From Bacteroidota bacterium (GTDB taxonomy: Bacteria > Bacteroidota > Bacteroidia > Cytophagales > Cyclobacteriaceae), in NCBI GenBank assembly GCA_018267135.1, contig JAFDZA010000013.1:1-64000 (forward strand): a stretch of 64,000 bases of DNA, given 5' to 3'. Position 1 is the stretch's first letter, and each line of letters begins with the position of its first letter. The translations under genes and the position numbers were made by a program. Under the pieces are notes generated by a model. That model did no database searches. It was not told where the DNA came from and worked only from the letters and a program-made list of their open reading frames with translations. This document shows positions 7,823 through 18,800 of this stretch, one piece after another.

Positions 7823-10800
7823 ATGTGCCGTTGGGGAAAATCATTATGGCTGCTCCTGTATTCTTTAAACCTCTCTGCGGGCCCCGGAGTAACATTTATT
7901 GAAAATAAAGGGCAGTGGCGTACCCCATTCGATTTTGCAGGTAAAACGCAAGGCGTATTTTTTGGATTTAGAGCCGGAGAGTTTAGTTATACTTTAATGG
8001 ATGTGCCGGCAGGCCAACACCATGGTGGTTCGTTCAGACCTGAAGCCACAAGAAACAAGTCTCTCATCAATGGGTATGTACTTAAAACTCATTTCATTAA
8101 TTATAATAAAGCGGCTTCTCCCAATCCCTTTGGACGACATCCGGAATATTTCAATTATTTTTTAGGTTCTTCTCCCTTTCAATGGCAATCGAACGTGAAG
8201 GGTTATGATGGCGTAGTATACCCCGACATTTATTGTGGTATCGATTTAAAAGTTTACTCCGAAGGCAGTTCTATCAAGTATGATTTTATTATCAGCCCGG
8301 GAGCAGACCCAAAAATAATTCGATGGAAATACGATGGAGCCGAACCGACAACCGAAGACGGAAACATAACTATTAAAACCCCGCTCGGAAGTATTTATGA
8401 ACAAAAACCTTTGGCTTATCAGGTCATCAATCAGGAGAAGGTATATATAGAAATTTCTTATACCATAACCGAAAATGAGGTAACGTTTCAGGTAGGGCAT
8501 TACGATCCTTGTTATGCACTTATTATTGATCCGCTCCTCATCTTCTCTACTTATTCAGGTTCTACAGCCGATAATTGGGGGAGCACGGCCACCCCGGGCG
8601 AAAAAGGAACTCTTTATTCATCGGGTGTAACTAACCTCTATTTAGGAGGAAATTTTCCGGCTACCTCAGGTGCCTTTCAAACAAGTTATGGAGGCCTCTT
8701 TGATGTAGCTGTTTTAAAATACGATTCTTCAGGACATCAGTTACTTTACGCATCTTATTTAGGAGGTTCATTTTCCGAATCGCCCCATAGCCTGGTGATT
8801 GATAAAGATCAAAATTTGTTAGTGTTAGGCACAACGAGTTCCTTAAACTTTCCTACCAGCACCTCGGCATTTAAAAAAACATTTAGCGGAGGGGTAGCTA
8901 TTCCTCAAAATTCTTTTGATAAAGAAATTCCAATTCCTTACGAAAACGGATCGGATATTTTTATCAGTAAAATTTCTAAAGACGGCACTCAACTTTTGGC
9001 CAGCACTTATCTGGGCGGATCTGATAATGACGGACTGAACCCGAACAGCAGCCCGCTGGTAAAAAACTATGGCGACCAGATGCGCGGAGATATTATCAGC
9101 GACACACAAGGGAATATATTCGTAAGCACCGTAAGTTCTTCATCTGATTTTCCGGTAATCAATAGCTTTAACCTCAATTATAAAGGAGGGGAAACTGATG
9201 CTATTATTTTGAAGATGAATACTAACCTTTCGCAATTAACGTGGAGTGCTTTTGTAGGAGGCAGTGCAGCCGATGCCTCTCACACTATTCAATTAGATTC
9301 TAAAGGAAATCTATTTGTAGGCGGTGGCACAACCAGTGCTGATTTTCCGGTTACAGCCGGGGCCTACCAAACCACACAGGCAGGCGATGCCGATGGCTGG
9401 ATGGCTAAAATAAAAAACGATGGCTCGGCCATCCTACAATGTACTTTTACCGGCACCAGCCAGTTTAACCAAGTCTATTTTTTGGATTTGGATAAAAACA
9501 AAAATGTGTATGTGTATGGGCAAACCGTTGGCTCTTTCCCCATTACGCCCGGTGCTTACAACAATCCTAACAGCGGGCAGTTCGTTCAGAAATTTGATAG
9601 CACCCTTTCTAAGTTATTGTTCTCTACAGTATTTGGTTCCGGTGTCAGCATCCCCAACATTTCGCCTACTGCTTTTTTGGTAAATGATTGTAATAACATC
9701 TATCTCTCAGGCTGGGGCGGGTTGATCAACAGCCAACTGGGCTATTGGAACAGTTCTACATTTAATATGCCGCTCTCGCCCACGGCATTACAAAAAACTA
9801 CCAGCGGTTCTGATTTTTATTTTATCGTGCTTTCACAAGATGGCAGCCAGTTATTGTATTCCACCTATTTTGGCGGCCCCGACTCGCGCACACATGTAGA
9901 TGGAGGTACATGCCGTTTTGATAAGAAGGGAGTAGTCTATCATGTGGTTTGCTCCGGGTGTCAGGCTTTTAATGCCGCTGGCAAACAAACATCAGATTTC
10001 CCTACAACGCCAACCGCCTGGAGCCGGACTAACAAAAGTTTAAATTGCAACAATGCTGCTTTTAAATTCGATTTATCATCTCTAAAAGCTATTATCCAAA
10101 CCAACTCTGTTCACCTCAACCAGCCCGGCATTAACCATGTGTGTTTGGGCAATAAAATCGTATTTCAAAATCTGAGCATAGGAGGGCAATTATACACTTG
10201 GAATTTGGGCGACACCCATCAACTTGTGAAGCCGGATACCGGCATGATCGTTTATCAATATACCCAACCCGGCAACTACCCGGTACGATTAAAAGTAGTT
10301 GACAACGGCACCTGCTCGGGCAAGGATTCAACCTCAACCAACATTTCGGTTTACACTCCGTTGGAATTAGCCGGAAATGATTTATCTATTTGTTTTGGTT
10401 CAGAGGCTACTCTTCTTGCTTCGGGGGGGACAACCTATCAGTGGGCAACTTCCGATCATTCCTATTCTTCATCCAGCCAAAATCCCATTGTTAGCCCTCA
10501 AAAAAACACCAATTATTTTGTTACAATTACCGATGTAAACGGGTGTGTGCGCCAGGATACTCTTCAGGTTAAAGTGGTGCCCGGCATAGACCTTAAGTTT
10601 AAAGCCAATGCTGTTTTTGGATGCGATGGAAGGCCTCCATTAAGAGTAGAAAATCAGACGGATCCTTCTGAAGAAGTATTTTTTGATTTTGGCGATGGCT
10701 CTACATCCGATCTGCCACAAGCTGTACATTCTTACGCTGCCGATGGCAACTACACCATACGTCTGGTAGGGAAAAAAGAATTTTGTGTGTATGAAAAATC

Positions 10801-11095
10801 CGTTACTCTCCCCTTTTTCTACCGGTTTGTACCAAATGTCTTTACCCCTGAAGAATCGCCCGGCTTAAATGACACCTTTGTGTTGCAATATGGAAGTAAC
10901 AAAGCCCTTGCCGGAGCCACTCAGGCTGCACAAATTTCATTAACCGTAATTGATCGCTGGGGTAAACCAGTTTATCAAAACGATAATTATAAAAATGATT
11001 GGGCTGCTCAAAATGTAGGAGGGGGTATTTATTATTTTGAGGCGATCATTCAAAATGAAGTTACCTGCAAAGGATGGGTACACATAATTAAATGA
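7823..11095 (+). CDS. SBBP-propeller/PKD surface protein with T9SS C-terminal domain
   Basis: A 1090-residue exported protein. The signal peptide occupies about residues 1-19. Residues 20-240 form the N-terminal domain usual in SBBP proteins (begins FIENKGQWRTPF). Residues about 240-760 hold repeated beta-propeller units with motifs such as YASYLGGS, STYLGGSDND and YSTYFGG, each preceded by a (V/I)xKY/F strand. A PKD-like domain follows from about 780, an Ig-like CFGSEATLLASGG segment from about 846 and a second PKD near 930. The last 90 residues (from about 1001: FVPNVFTP...LNDTF, VIDRWGKPVYQ, GGIYYFEA) are the gliding-motility-associated C-terminal domain, a type B type IX secretion signal. 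It is probably displayed on or released from the cell surface. Confidence 0.9.
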   Translation: MCRWGKSLWLLLYSLNLSAGPGVTFIENKGQWRTPFDFAGKTQGVFFGFRAGEFSYTLMDVPAGQHHGGSFRPEATRNKSLINGYVLKTHFINYNKAASPNPFGRHPEYFNYFLGSSPFQWQSNVKGYDGVVYPDIYCGIDLKVYSEGSSIKYDFIISPGADPKIIRWKYDGAEPTTEDGNITIKTPLGSIYEQKPLAYQVINQEKVYIEISYTITENEVTFQVGHYDPCYALIIDPLLIFSTYSGSTADNWGSTATPGEKGTLYSSGVTNLYLGGNFPATSGAFQTSYGGLFDVAVLKYDSSGHQLLYASYLGGSFSESPHSLVIDKDQNLLVLGTTSSLNFPTSTSAFKKTFSGGVAIPQNSFDKEIPIPYENGSDIFISKISKDGTQLLASTYLGGSDNDGLNPNSSPLVKNYGDQMRGDIISDTQGNIFVSTVSSSSDFPVINSFNLNYKGGETDAIILKMNTNLSQLTWSAFVGGSAADASHTIQLDSKGNLFVGGGTTSADFPVTAGAYQTTQAGDADGWMAKIKNDGSAILQCTFTGTSQFNQVYFLDLDKNKNVYVYGQTVGSFPITPGAYNNPNSGQFVQKFDSTLSKLLFSTVFGSGVSIPNISPTAFLVNDCNNIYLSGWGGLINSQLGYWNSSTFNMPLSPTALQKTTSGSDFYFIVLSQDGSQLLYSTYFGGPDSRTHVDGGTCRFDKKGVVYHVVCSGCQAFNAAGKQTSDFPTTPTAWSRTNKSLNCNNAAFKFDLSSLKAIIQTNSVHLNQPGINHVCLGNKIVFQNLSIGGQLYTWNLGDTHQLVKPDTGMIVYQYTQPGNYPVRLKVVDNGTCSGKDSTSTNISVYTPLELAGNDLSICFGSEATLLASGGTTYQWATSDHSYSSSSQNPIVSPQKNTNYFVTITDVNGCVRQDTLQVKVVPGIDLKFKANAVFGCDGRPPLRVENQTDPSEEVFFDFGDGSTSDLPQAVHSYAADGNYTIRLVGKKEFCVYEKSVTLPFFYRFVPNVFTPEESPGLNDTFVLQYGSNKALAGATQAAQISLTVIDRWGKPVYQNDNYKNDWAAQNVGGGIYYFEAIIQNEVTCKGWVHIIK

Positions 11096-11098
11096 CAA

Positions 11099-11980
11099 TT
11101 ACTTTTTTTGGTTGGCCAGAAAAACACCTCCTAAAATCAGTGCCATACCAAAGAAGTGCCCCCACAGAAGCACTTCGCCATCTATTACGCCCCACATTAC
11201 CGATACTACCGGCATAACATACGTAACCGAACTGGTAAAAAGTGGCGAAGCAATGCGCAGCAGTTTGTAAAAAAGCAAGTTGGCTACGGCCGTACTCATC
11301 AGCGCCAGAATGGCTATAAACATAAATGCTTTCCATGCCCCCGGAACATGGAGGAGTTTGTCGGTAAATCCAGTGAAACCAAAAAGATAAACGTAAGCCA
11401 ATGGGGCTATGAACAATAATGAAACGCTGATCAGTGTCATCGGGTCTAACCCAATCACTTTAAATTTGATGAAGTTCAGGTTCAATCCATAACAAGCACA
11501 TGCTAATACAATCAATAAAGCCCAGGCATTAAATCCACCCAGTGTTCCTTCATCACGAACCACTGCCAACACAATGCATCCGATAAAGCTGATTACAATA
11601 CCCAAAATGGCTCCTCCGCGAAAACGCTGCGAAAAAAAAGCCGCACCTATAATTACCGTCCACACGGGCGAGAGCGTATTAATTATTCCCGCCACCGAAC
11701 TGCTCAGGTGTGTCTGAGCAGTCGCAAACAAAAAGGCCGGGATAAAAACAGCCAGCATACCCGATACAAATAACTTCCAATATTCTTTCGGTTGGATTTC
11801 GCGAACCCGGGTAAACGCCACCGGCATAAGAAAAAGAAATGCAGCCGCCACACGCAGAGCACCTACTTCATCCGGAGAAAATACTTTAAGCCCTTGTTTA
11901 ATCAGGATGAACGAAGTTCCCCAAATAAGTGATAACACCAACAACAAGGTAACAGCAGCAAATCGGTTGGGGTCGTTCAT
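11099..11980 (-). CDS. DMT-superfamily (EamA) transporter
   Basis: A 293-residue membrane protein with about ten hydrophobic segments in two EamA repeats. The first begins LLLVLSLIWGTSFILIKQGL. The second ends with SSVTYVMPVVSVMWGVIDGE and WGHFFGMALILGGVFLANQKK, the usual family finish. It is a drug/metabolite exporter or importer of unknown substrate. The frame runs up to a TTG at 12016, but the ATG at 11980 gives the normal family N-terminus. It is convergent with the T9SS cargo gene, with 3 nt between the stops. Confidence 0.88.
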   Translation of the reverse strand: MNDPNRFAAVTLLLVLSLIWGTSFILIKQGLKVFSPDEVGALRVAAAFLFLMPVAFTRVREIQPKEYWKLFVSGMLAVFIPAFLFATAQTHLSSSVAGIINTLSPVWTVIIGAAFFSQRFRGGAILGIVISFIGCIVLAVVRDEGTLGGFNAWALLIVLACACYGLNLNFIKFKVIGLDPMTLISVSLLFIAPLAYVYLFGFTGFTDKLLHVPGAWKAFMFIAILALMSTAVANLLFYKLLRIASPLFTSSVTYVMPVVSVMWGVIDGEVLLWGHFFGMALILGGVFLANQKK

Positions 11981-12065
11981 TAAAATAAATTGGGCGCAAA
12001 GATTAATAAACAACAAGTCATTTCCATACTTTTTTTCGCTGAATCTAAATGTTTAGTTTTAACCA

Positions 12066-14453
12066 ATGACTTCTTGGAAAAAGAACCTACGTAATCTGAA
12101 AAAAAAGAGATGGCTAACGCTGGCTTTTTTTATTCTGCTGGCAGTGGCTTATTGGCAGTCGTTACCCACTCCCTTTTTTCATGATCCCTACTCCACCGTG
12201 TTAAATGACCGTGAAGGAAATTTGTTAGGTGCTACCTTAGCACACGATGGACAGTGGCGATTTCCTTTCTCTTCTTCAGTTCCTGAAAAGTTTGCTGCCG
12301 CTTTAATCCTAACTGAAGACAAACGGTTTTATTACCATCCGGGAGTAGATCTCGCAGCGCTGGCTCGAGCCATCAGGCAAAATATACGAGCTGGAAAAGT
12401 CATTAGCGGAGGCAGCACTTTATCTATGCAGGTAATTCGTTTGTTGCGCAAGAATAAGCCGCGTACTTTTTTAGAAAAAGCAATTGAACTGATCGTAGCC
12501 ACTCGTCTTGAATTAAGTTGCAGTAAAAAAGAAATTCTGGCACTCTATGCTGCTCATGCCCCATTCGGGGGAAATGTAGTAGGCCTGGAAGCCGCCTGCT
12601 GGCGGTATTTCGGTCGAAGTCCAAATGAATTGAGCTGGGCAGAAGCAGCCACGCTAGCGATATTGCCCAATGCACCTTCGTTGATCCACCTCAACAAAAA
12701 CAGAAAAAAATTAACCGCTAAAAGAAATCATCTACTCGCCCAACTGGCACAAGCCGGGTTTATTGACCCACTCACTCTGCGGTTGTCTTTCAGCGAGCCC
12801 ATTCCGGAAGCTCCGCAAGCACTTCCCCGGCTGGCTCCTCACTTACTGCAACGGGCCATAGCCGAGGGAAAAGATGAGCAAAAAATTACCAGTACGCTGG
12901 ATACCCATGTACAGAAGAGCGCTATCCAGATTGTAGATAATCACTACCAACGGCTAAAAGCAAACCAGGTATTTAATGCCTCGGTTATCATTGCCGAAAT
13001 AAAGACCGGAAACGTGTTGGCTTATGTGGGGAATACCCGCTCCGGAAAAGAAAATAATGAAGATGTAGATGTAGTTGTGGCGCCCCGCAGCACGGGCAGC
13101 ATCCTTAAACCTTTTCTGTTTGCCTCCCTGCTGCATGAAGGCCAGATGCTGCCCGGCACATTGTGGCCTGATGTACCTACATTTATCAACGGATTTGCGC
13201 CTAAAAACTTCTCGAAGGAATATGATGGAGCCGTGTCGGCCCGAGATGCTTTGGTGCGCTCGCTCAATATTCCGGTGGTTTATGAATTGCGCCAATACCG
13301 CTACGAAAAATTTTATGACCTGCTAAAAAATATAGGACTTACCACGCTGCATCAACCAGCCGACCATTACGGCCTGGCATTAATTCTGGGAGGCGCAGAA
13401 GGAACCCTGTGGGATATTACCGGAGCTTATGCTTCATTGGCCCGAACCCTCCATCACTATTTTGAAACGGCCGGAAAAAATCGTTACTCTAAAAAAGATT
13501 TTCATTCACTACACTACTATCCGGTAAAAACAGACCAACGAAACGAACCTGAAGAATCATCCTGGTTAAGTGCCGCCTCTATCTACCAAACATTCGATGT
13601 GTTGAAAGAATTACACAGACCCGGAGAAGGAACCGGCTGGAAAACATTTAGCAGTACTAAAAAAATAGCCTGGAAAACTGGCACCAGTTTTGGGTTTCGC
13701 GATGCCTGGGCGGTAGGTGTAAATGCTGACTATGCAGTGGGCGTTTGGGTAGGGAATGCCGATGGGGAAGGGCGCCCTAATCTAATCGGCACCGAAGCGG
13801 CTGCTCCTCTCCTCTTCGATCTGTTTTCTATACTTCCGGGTAATTCCTGGTTTCGGGTGCCGGAAGCTGAAATGGAGAAAGTAGCTATCTGTAAAAAAAG
13901 TGGTCATCGCGCCACCGAGCTCTGCCCCGAAAAAGATACGCTTACCATTTGTCGCACCGGTCTTCAATCTGCGCCCTGCCCTTATCACAAAAAAATATTT
14001 CTATCCAAAGACATGAAATTCAGAGTACATTCAAATTGCGAGTCGCTTTCTAATGCCACCGAAACTTCCTGGTTTATACTACCTCCTATCCAAGAGTATT
14101 ATTTCAAACTAAAAAACAAGCACTATAATAGCCTGCCTCCATTTCGCAAAGATTGCCAACCTGCCAGCTCTATTACATCCATGGATATTATTTACCCTAA
14201 ACCCAACTCAAAAGTGTTTGTGCCCATTGAATTGGATGGCAAACCGGGCAGCGCCTTGCTTGAGGCAACCCATCGAAACAGCCACGCTACTATTTTTTGG
14301 CATCTAGATGGACATTTTATTACGGCAACTCAAAAAATCCACAAAATTGAGCTAAAACCTAAACCAGGCCCTCATATTCTCTTGCTGGTAGATGAGAGCG
14401 GGGAAATGGTTTCAGTGCCTTTTTCTGCCATTTCTGGTAAAAAAGAATATTAA
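12066..14453 (+). CDS. pbpC: Penicillin-binding protein 1C
   Basis: A 795-residue bifunctional peptidoglycan synthase-like protein. A membrane anchor lies at about 15-30. The GT51 transglycosylase domain follows, with catalytic Glu84 in TEDKRFYYHPGVD and the GGSTLSMQ box at 115-122. The transpeptidase domain has Ser345-xx-Lys348 in TGSILKP, SLN at 399-401 and KTG at 537-539. A C-terminal BiPBP_C beta domain begins near residue 690. The architecture and length match PBP1C. The alpha-2-macroglobulin gene often paired with pbpC is not adjacent here. It is divergent from the EamA gene. Confidence 0.93.
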   Translation: MTSWKKNLRNLKKKRWLTLAFFILLAVAYWQSLPTPFFHDPYSTVLNDREGNLLGATLAHDGQWRFPFSSSVPEKFAAALILTEDKRFYYHPGVDLAALARAIRQNIRAGKVISGGSTLSMQVIRLLRKNKPRTFLEKAIELIVATRLELSCSKKEILALYAAHAPFGGNVVGLEAACWRYFGRSPNELSWAEAATLAILPNAPSLIHLNKNRKKLTAKRNHLLAQLAQAGFIDPLTLRLSFSEPIPEAPQALPRLAPHLLQRAIAEGKDEQKITSTLDTHVQKSAIQIVDNHYQRLKANQVFNASVIIAEIKTGNVLAYVGNTRSGKENNEDVDVVVAPRSTGSILKPFLFASLLHEGQMLPGTLWPDVPTFINGFAPKNFSKEYDGAVSARDALVRSLNIPVVYELRQYRYEKFYDLLKNIGLTTLHQPADHYGLALILGGAEGTLWDITGAYASLARTLHHYFETAGKNRYSKKDFHSLHYYPVKTDQRNEPEESSWLSAASIYQTFDVLKELHRPGEGTGWKTFSSTKKIAWKTGTSFGFRDAWAVGVNADYAVGVWVGNADGEGRPNLIGTEAAAPLLFDLFSILPGNSWFRVPEAEMEKVAICKKSGHRATELCPEKDTLTICRTGLQSAPCPYHKKIFLSKDMKFRVHSNCESLSNATETSWFILPPIQEYYFKLKNKHYNSLPPFRKDCQPASSITSMDIIYPKPNSKVFVPIELDGKPGSALLEATHRNSHATIFWHLDGHFITATQKIHKIELKPKPGPHILLLVDESGEMVSVPFSAISGKKEY

Positions 14454-14522
14454 AATATTCTATAACTCTTTGATATGTAATGTTTTGATTATATATTGTT
14501 AAATCTTTAAAAGATGTTATTG

Positions 14523-14530
14523 TATTTTTG
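14523..14530 (+). promoter_or_regulatory. Candidate -7 box for the OmpA lipoprotein gene
   Basis: TATTTTTG fits TAnnTTTG and lies 23 nt before the ATG at 14554. The nearest upstream TTG (14496-14498) is 24 nt away, slightly too far, so the -33 element is uncertain. Confidence 0.4.
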
Positions 14531-14553
14531 CATCCATCAAACTCAAAATTTTT

Positions 14554-15768
14554 ATGAAAACGAAATTGGCTTTAATCAGCGTCCTTACTTTTTCGCTCGC
14601 CTGTTTCAAGTTATCCGCTTGCGGTGGGCAGGGGGTTACGGCTACTAATTATGTGGTAATCGGGGCTTTTTCAGTTCCCAAAAACGCCATTGAATTCACC
14701 GAAACAGCAAAGAAAAACAAACTCGATGCGCAGTATTCAATTAATCCGTTGCGCAAATTGTTTTACGTCTATGTTATGCAAACGGGCAACCTATCGGTAG
14801 CTTTTGAGCAAGCCCAAAAATTGCGCAAAGAAACACCGTATCTCGATACCTGGGTTTTTACCGGAAAATTAGGGGAAGAAACCCTGACCGGGAATGATTT
14901 AAACCCAATTACCGGAAAGCAAATTGAGGTTATTGCCCCCACCGATAATACCAAGGCCGCAGATAACCCCACAACCGAGAAAACGGTGGTTCAAACCAAC
15001 CCCATAGCGGTTGAACAACCCATCCTTCAGAACACCGGTCCTCAGCCTATGTTGGAAGAAGTAGCCGAGGGGAGCAAAGCTTTTTATTTTAAAATCCTGA
15101 CGGGCGATAAAGAAATAAGCGGAGATGTAGATGTAATGGATTTGGATAAAACGAAACCCTACAAAGTAGCCTCTTACCGCGGCAACGAAACGATAAATAT
15201 GAAGCCAGTTAATAAATCTGGAAATATAGAATTGGTATGCGAAGTATTTGGCTATAGAAAAATTAAGCAACCGGTTAACTTTAATGACCCGGCCGCTACA
15301 GAGGGCATTTCCACGGAAGAGAACAAAGTTACTGTACCTTTTAATTTAGTTCGCCTAAAAAAGGGCGATATCGCCATTATGTACAATGTTTATTTTTTTA
15401 AAGATGCAGCCATTATGCGCCCCGAATCTCGCTATGAGGTAAATAGTTTATTGGATATGCTGAAAGAAAATCCGAAATATAAAATTCGGATACATGGCCA
15501 CACCAACGGAAATGCTTCAGGAAAGATTATTTACTCTACAGATCCAAAAACATTTTTTGCACTAAATAATACTAAACAAAGTCATGGTTCGGCAAAAAGA
15601 TTATCAGAAGAGCGGGCAAAGGTGATTCAGAAATTTTTAATTGCACAAGGAATCGATCCGAAGCGCATGGAAACAAAAGCATGGGGCGGTAAAAAACCTA
15701 TTTACGATATAGATTCTCAATTGGCACAAGCCAATGTGCGGGTTGAAATAGAAATACTGGAAGATTAA
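14554..15768 (+). CDS. SPOR-like/OmpA-family lipoprotein
   Basis: A 404-residue envelope protein. The signal peptide ends in a good lipobox, LSAC, with Cys23 as the lipidated residue. Residues about 32-110 (NYVVIGAFSVPKNAIEFTE ... VYVMQTGN ... DTWVFTGKL) look like a SPOR peptidoglycan-binding domain. A Thr/Pro-rich linker and a beta-rich central domain follow. Residues about 278-404 are an OmpA C-terminal domain (FFKDAAIMRPESRYEVNSLL, IRIHGHTNG, RLSEERAKVIQKFL, MET.AWGGKKPI). Both ends could therefore contact peptidoglycan. The outer-membrane location is inferred from the lipobox. Confidence 0.83.
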   Translation: MKTKLALISVLTFSLACFKLSACGGQGVTATNYVVIGAFSVPKNAIEFTETAKKNKLDAQYSINPLRKLFYVYVMQTGNLSVAFEQAQKLRKETPYLDTWVFTGKLGEETLTGNDLNPITGKQIEVIAPTDNTKAADNPTTEKTVVQTNPIAVEQPILQNTGPQPMLEEVAEGSKAFYFKILTGDKEISGDVDVMDLDKTKPYKVASYRGNETINMKPVNKSGNIELVCEVFGYRKIKQPVNFNDPAATEGISTEENKVTVPFNLVRLKKGDIAIMYNVYFFKDAAIMRPESRYEVNSLLDMLKENPKYKIRIHGHTNGNASGKIIYSTDPKTFFALNNTKQSHGSAKRLSEERAKVIQKFLIAQGIDPKRMETKAWGGKKPIYDIDSQLAQANVRVEIEILED

Positions 15769-15783
15769 ATTTATACAACTACT

Positions 15784-15817
15784 AAAAAGGCTGACCTAAT
15801 TTTGGTCAGCCTTTTTT
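15784..15817. terminator. Bidirectional terminator
   Basis: A 13-bp perfect stem (15784-15796 with 15804-15816) and a 7-nt loop, with A and T tracts on either side. It serves the convergent OmpA lipoprotein and CHAT genes, whose ends lie 50 nt apart. Confidence 0.9.
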
Positions 15818-15818
15818 A

Positions 15819-18800
15819 TTAATCCAACCCTATCATCATAAAGGATCCCCAATAAATCGGGTTAGGGTACTCTGCCCGTAGTTCCTTTTTGGCTTCTATA
15901 AAACTCTGGCGCAGATTGCCGGTATTGAGCCATTTTTTATAAAAATTAATAATCAGTTTTTGAGTAGCTTCATCATCTACTTTAAACATACTCATAATTA
16001 AAACTTTGGCACCGGCAATTAGAAACGCACGCTGCAAACCATAAACACCTTCTCCATTCGATATTTCGCCCAGGCCTGTTTCGCAAGCACTAAGCACCAC
16101 CAAATCGGTTTTATCAAGATTCAGACTCATAGCTTCGTAGGCGGTAAGAATGCCGCTGGTCAGATTATAATTGTATTTGGTTTCATTTAATAAATCGCCT
16201 GCACCTTTTAGCAGTAACCCTGTTTTCAATAAAGGGTTTTCCGTTAGCTCGGCTTCGCTTTGGGTAATTTGTTTAGCATCGTCTTCAGAGGCTAAAGACG
16301 GAGTAAATCCATGTGTAGCGATATGAAATATTTTAGGGCTTTCAATTTCCTTCACTTGCTCTTCCGATGCCGAGGTTTCGGTGTACTCCGAAGTTTTCCA
16401 GCCTTTTTGTTTTAGCAAGTCTTGTAATTTGTTTACCTCTTTCTCGGTGCCCGGCAAATCGGCTATCGTTTGGTTAGCGGAAGCTGAAAGATAAAACTTA
16501 GGATTACCAAACATAGCGGCCGTATTCGATGTTTGAGCACGCGATTTTATTTTGCGTAAGTACAAATCTTTGGTATTGCTAACGATAACAATGTTTGAAT
16601 TGTCGATCACGTATTTACCATCAGGCGTAGGGATGGATTCCAGATTGATTAGGTTATAAATTCCATCGGGCGACAAAAAAATGGAAGCGTATTGGCCTAC
16701 TTCTTTTTGAATGGGTTCCCAGAAGATTTTATAGGAGTACAAATCCTGCACATGGTTAATGATGCAATTTCTGAAATAACGGAAATACCTTCCTTCCATC
16801 TGCTGTCCGCTACTAAGTTGTATTACTTTGGGGCGTGAATTATCATTCTTCACATACATGGCCACATAAATAACTGAATCTGTAAAATCATGGTTAAAAT
16901 ACCGGTAGCGTACCATCTCTATAGCTACATCATTTTTGCCGATTGATTTTTGCACATTTTCGTAGGTGATTTTTTTGTTTTCAAAGTTTTGTCCGAATAG
17001 CTCCGATTTCTCACTAAGTTCTTTTTCCAGTCTTTCAACTTCGGTACTCAGGGCAACTAAGTCTATGCCGTTTTGCACTAACTGCTGTGTGCTCATAGAT
17101 AGTGCGTTGGTTAAAAATTCCTTTTTTTGCACCCAGTCACTATAAGTGTTCTTCAGATTTTCATCGTTGCTATTTTGAATACGTTCGCGAATTTTTATGG
17201 ATGAACTCAGCAAAAGGGCTTTGGTAAGCAGTTGATAGTTGTACACTTTTCCGGCCAGATCGCGAAAGTCTTCTAATTGACCAAAAGCCAGCGTGTTGTA
17301 AAATTCAAAATCGCCTTTAATGGTATTCCAGTATTTCGCTTTCTCGCGTTCGCTCAAAGCCGGAAAATATTGTTTAATAAATTGATCGTAGTTATTTAGT
17401 GCTTCTTCAATGTTTCGTTTCGATCGTTTGTAGTCTTTCGTCATGTAATACACCTTGGCCAGCTTAGACAAAATTTTAACATACTCCGGGTGTTGACGAC
17501 TAAAATAACTTTCGTAAATCTTTTTGGCATTATTATAAAACTCTTCTGCACGCGAATAGTTTTTCATCTGGTAATACACATCTCCGGTGAGCGTAAAAAT
17601 ACTGGCCGTATTAATATTGTTTTTGCTGCCGGTTTTAGTACGCCAGATATTTTCGGCTTGTGTTAGTGCGCTGAAGGCTACCGAATAATCTTTTTGGGCA
17701 ATATTAACAATGGCTATGTTTTTTAATATATCGGCATATTGTGGGTTGTCTTTCCCCAATCGTTCGCCTAAAACAGACTGTGCATCGAGCATCATTTTTT
17801 CTATGACATCGGTAGGGTCTCCTTTATAGAATTTAGTTAATGCCAGCCGGGCCAATGATTTTGCCACTTCAATATGGTTGTGGCCAAATTGCTTTTCCTG
17901 ACTTTGCATGGCTTTGGTAAAATTTTCTTGTGCCGCATCATAATCACCAATGATATTGTCCAGATCGCCCATCAATAATAATACTTGTGCTGTTTTGGTA
18001 GATTTTTCGCCATATATCGGCAATGCAATTTGTTTAGCGCGGGTGGCTAATTTATCGGCCTCGGTGTAATCGCCTTTGGCCAGTGCCAGCCGCCCCATGT
18101 TTACCAATGGGTCTATCAGACGGGAGGCATCTCTTCCATAAATTTTTTCTGAATCGCGGATAAGCTTGCTCAATAAATCTTCTGTATCCTTATAGCGCCC
18201 CAACTGAATAAATAAGGAGGACAATTCGCGAGCTGTAACAGATTCATCTACCACATTAATACGGTTGGCTTTGGAAATGATTCGGGCAGCACGGTCCAGA
18301 TTATCTTCGGCATCATCAAATAAACCTTTAATACCAAAAAGGGCAGCTTGTGTCTGAATGGCATCTACTAAAAAACCTTTTTTGTCTTCATCTTTCCGGT
18401 AGTCTTCTAAAATTTTTAAAGCGGCATTCAGGTTTGTTTCAGCCTCTTCATATTGGCCGATCTTCAGTTGTAGTTTGGCGTTGTAGGTTAGTTCAACTGC
18501 GTATAACGGATCTTTATTATCAAATTTCTTTTGGGCGGCATATTTGGCTTTACTTACAGTGGCCACGGCTGCTTCGTAGTTGTCGGTCAGTTCATAATAA
18601 TTAGCCAAGTGGTTGAGTATATCCAGCATCTCTTTATGGCGGATGTTTATTTGTGGCTGCACTATTTTAATAAAGCTTTCGGTGTATATTTTTCCGGCCT
18701 CCGCTACTTTATTGGTATAATCCAGGTAAAAATTGGCGAGTTTTATTTTTTGTAAATGTGTTTCAGGCGCCTCCCGGCCATACAACTCCGTTTTTATATC

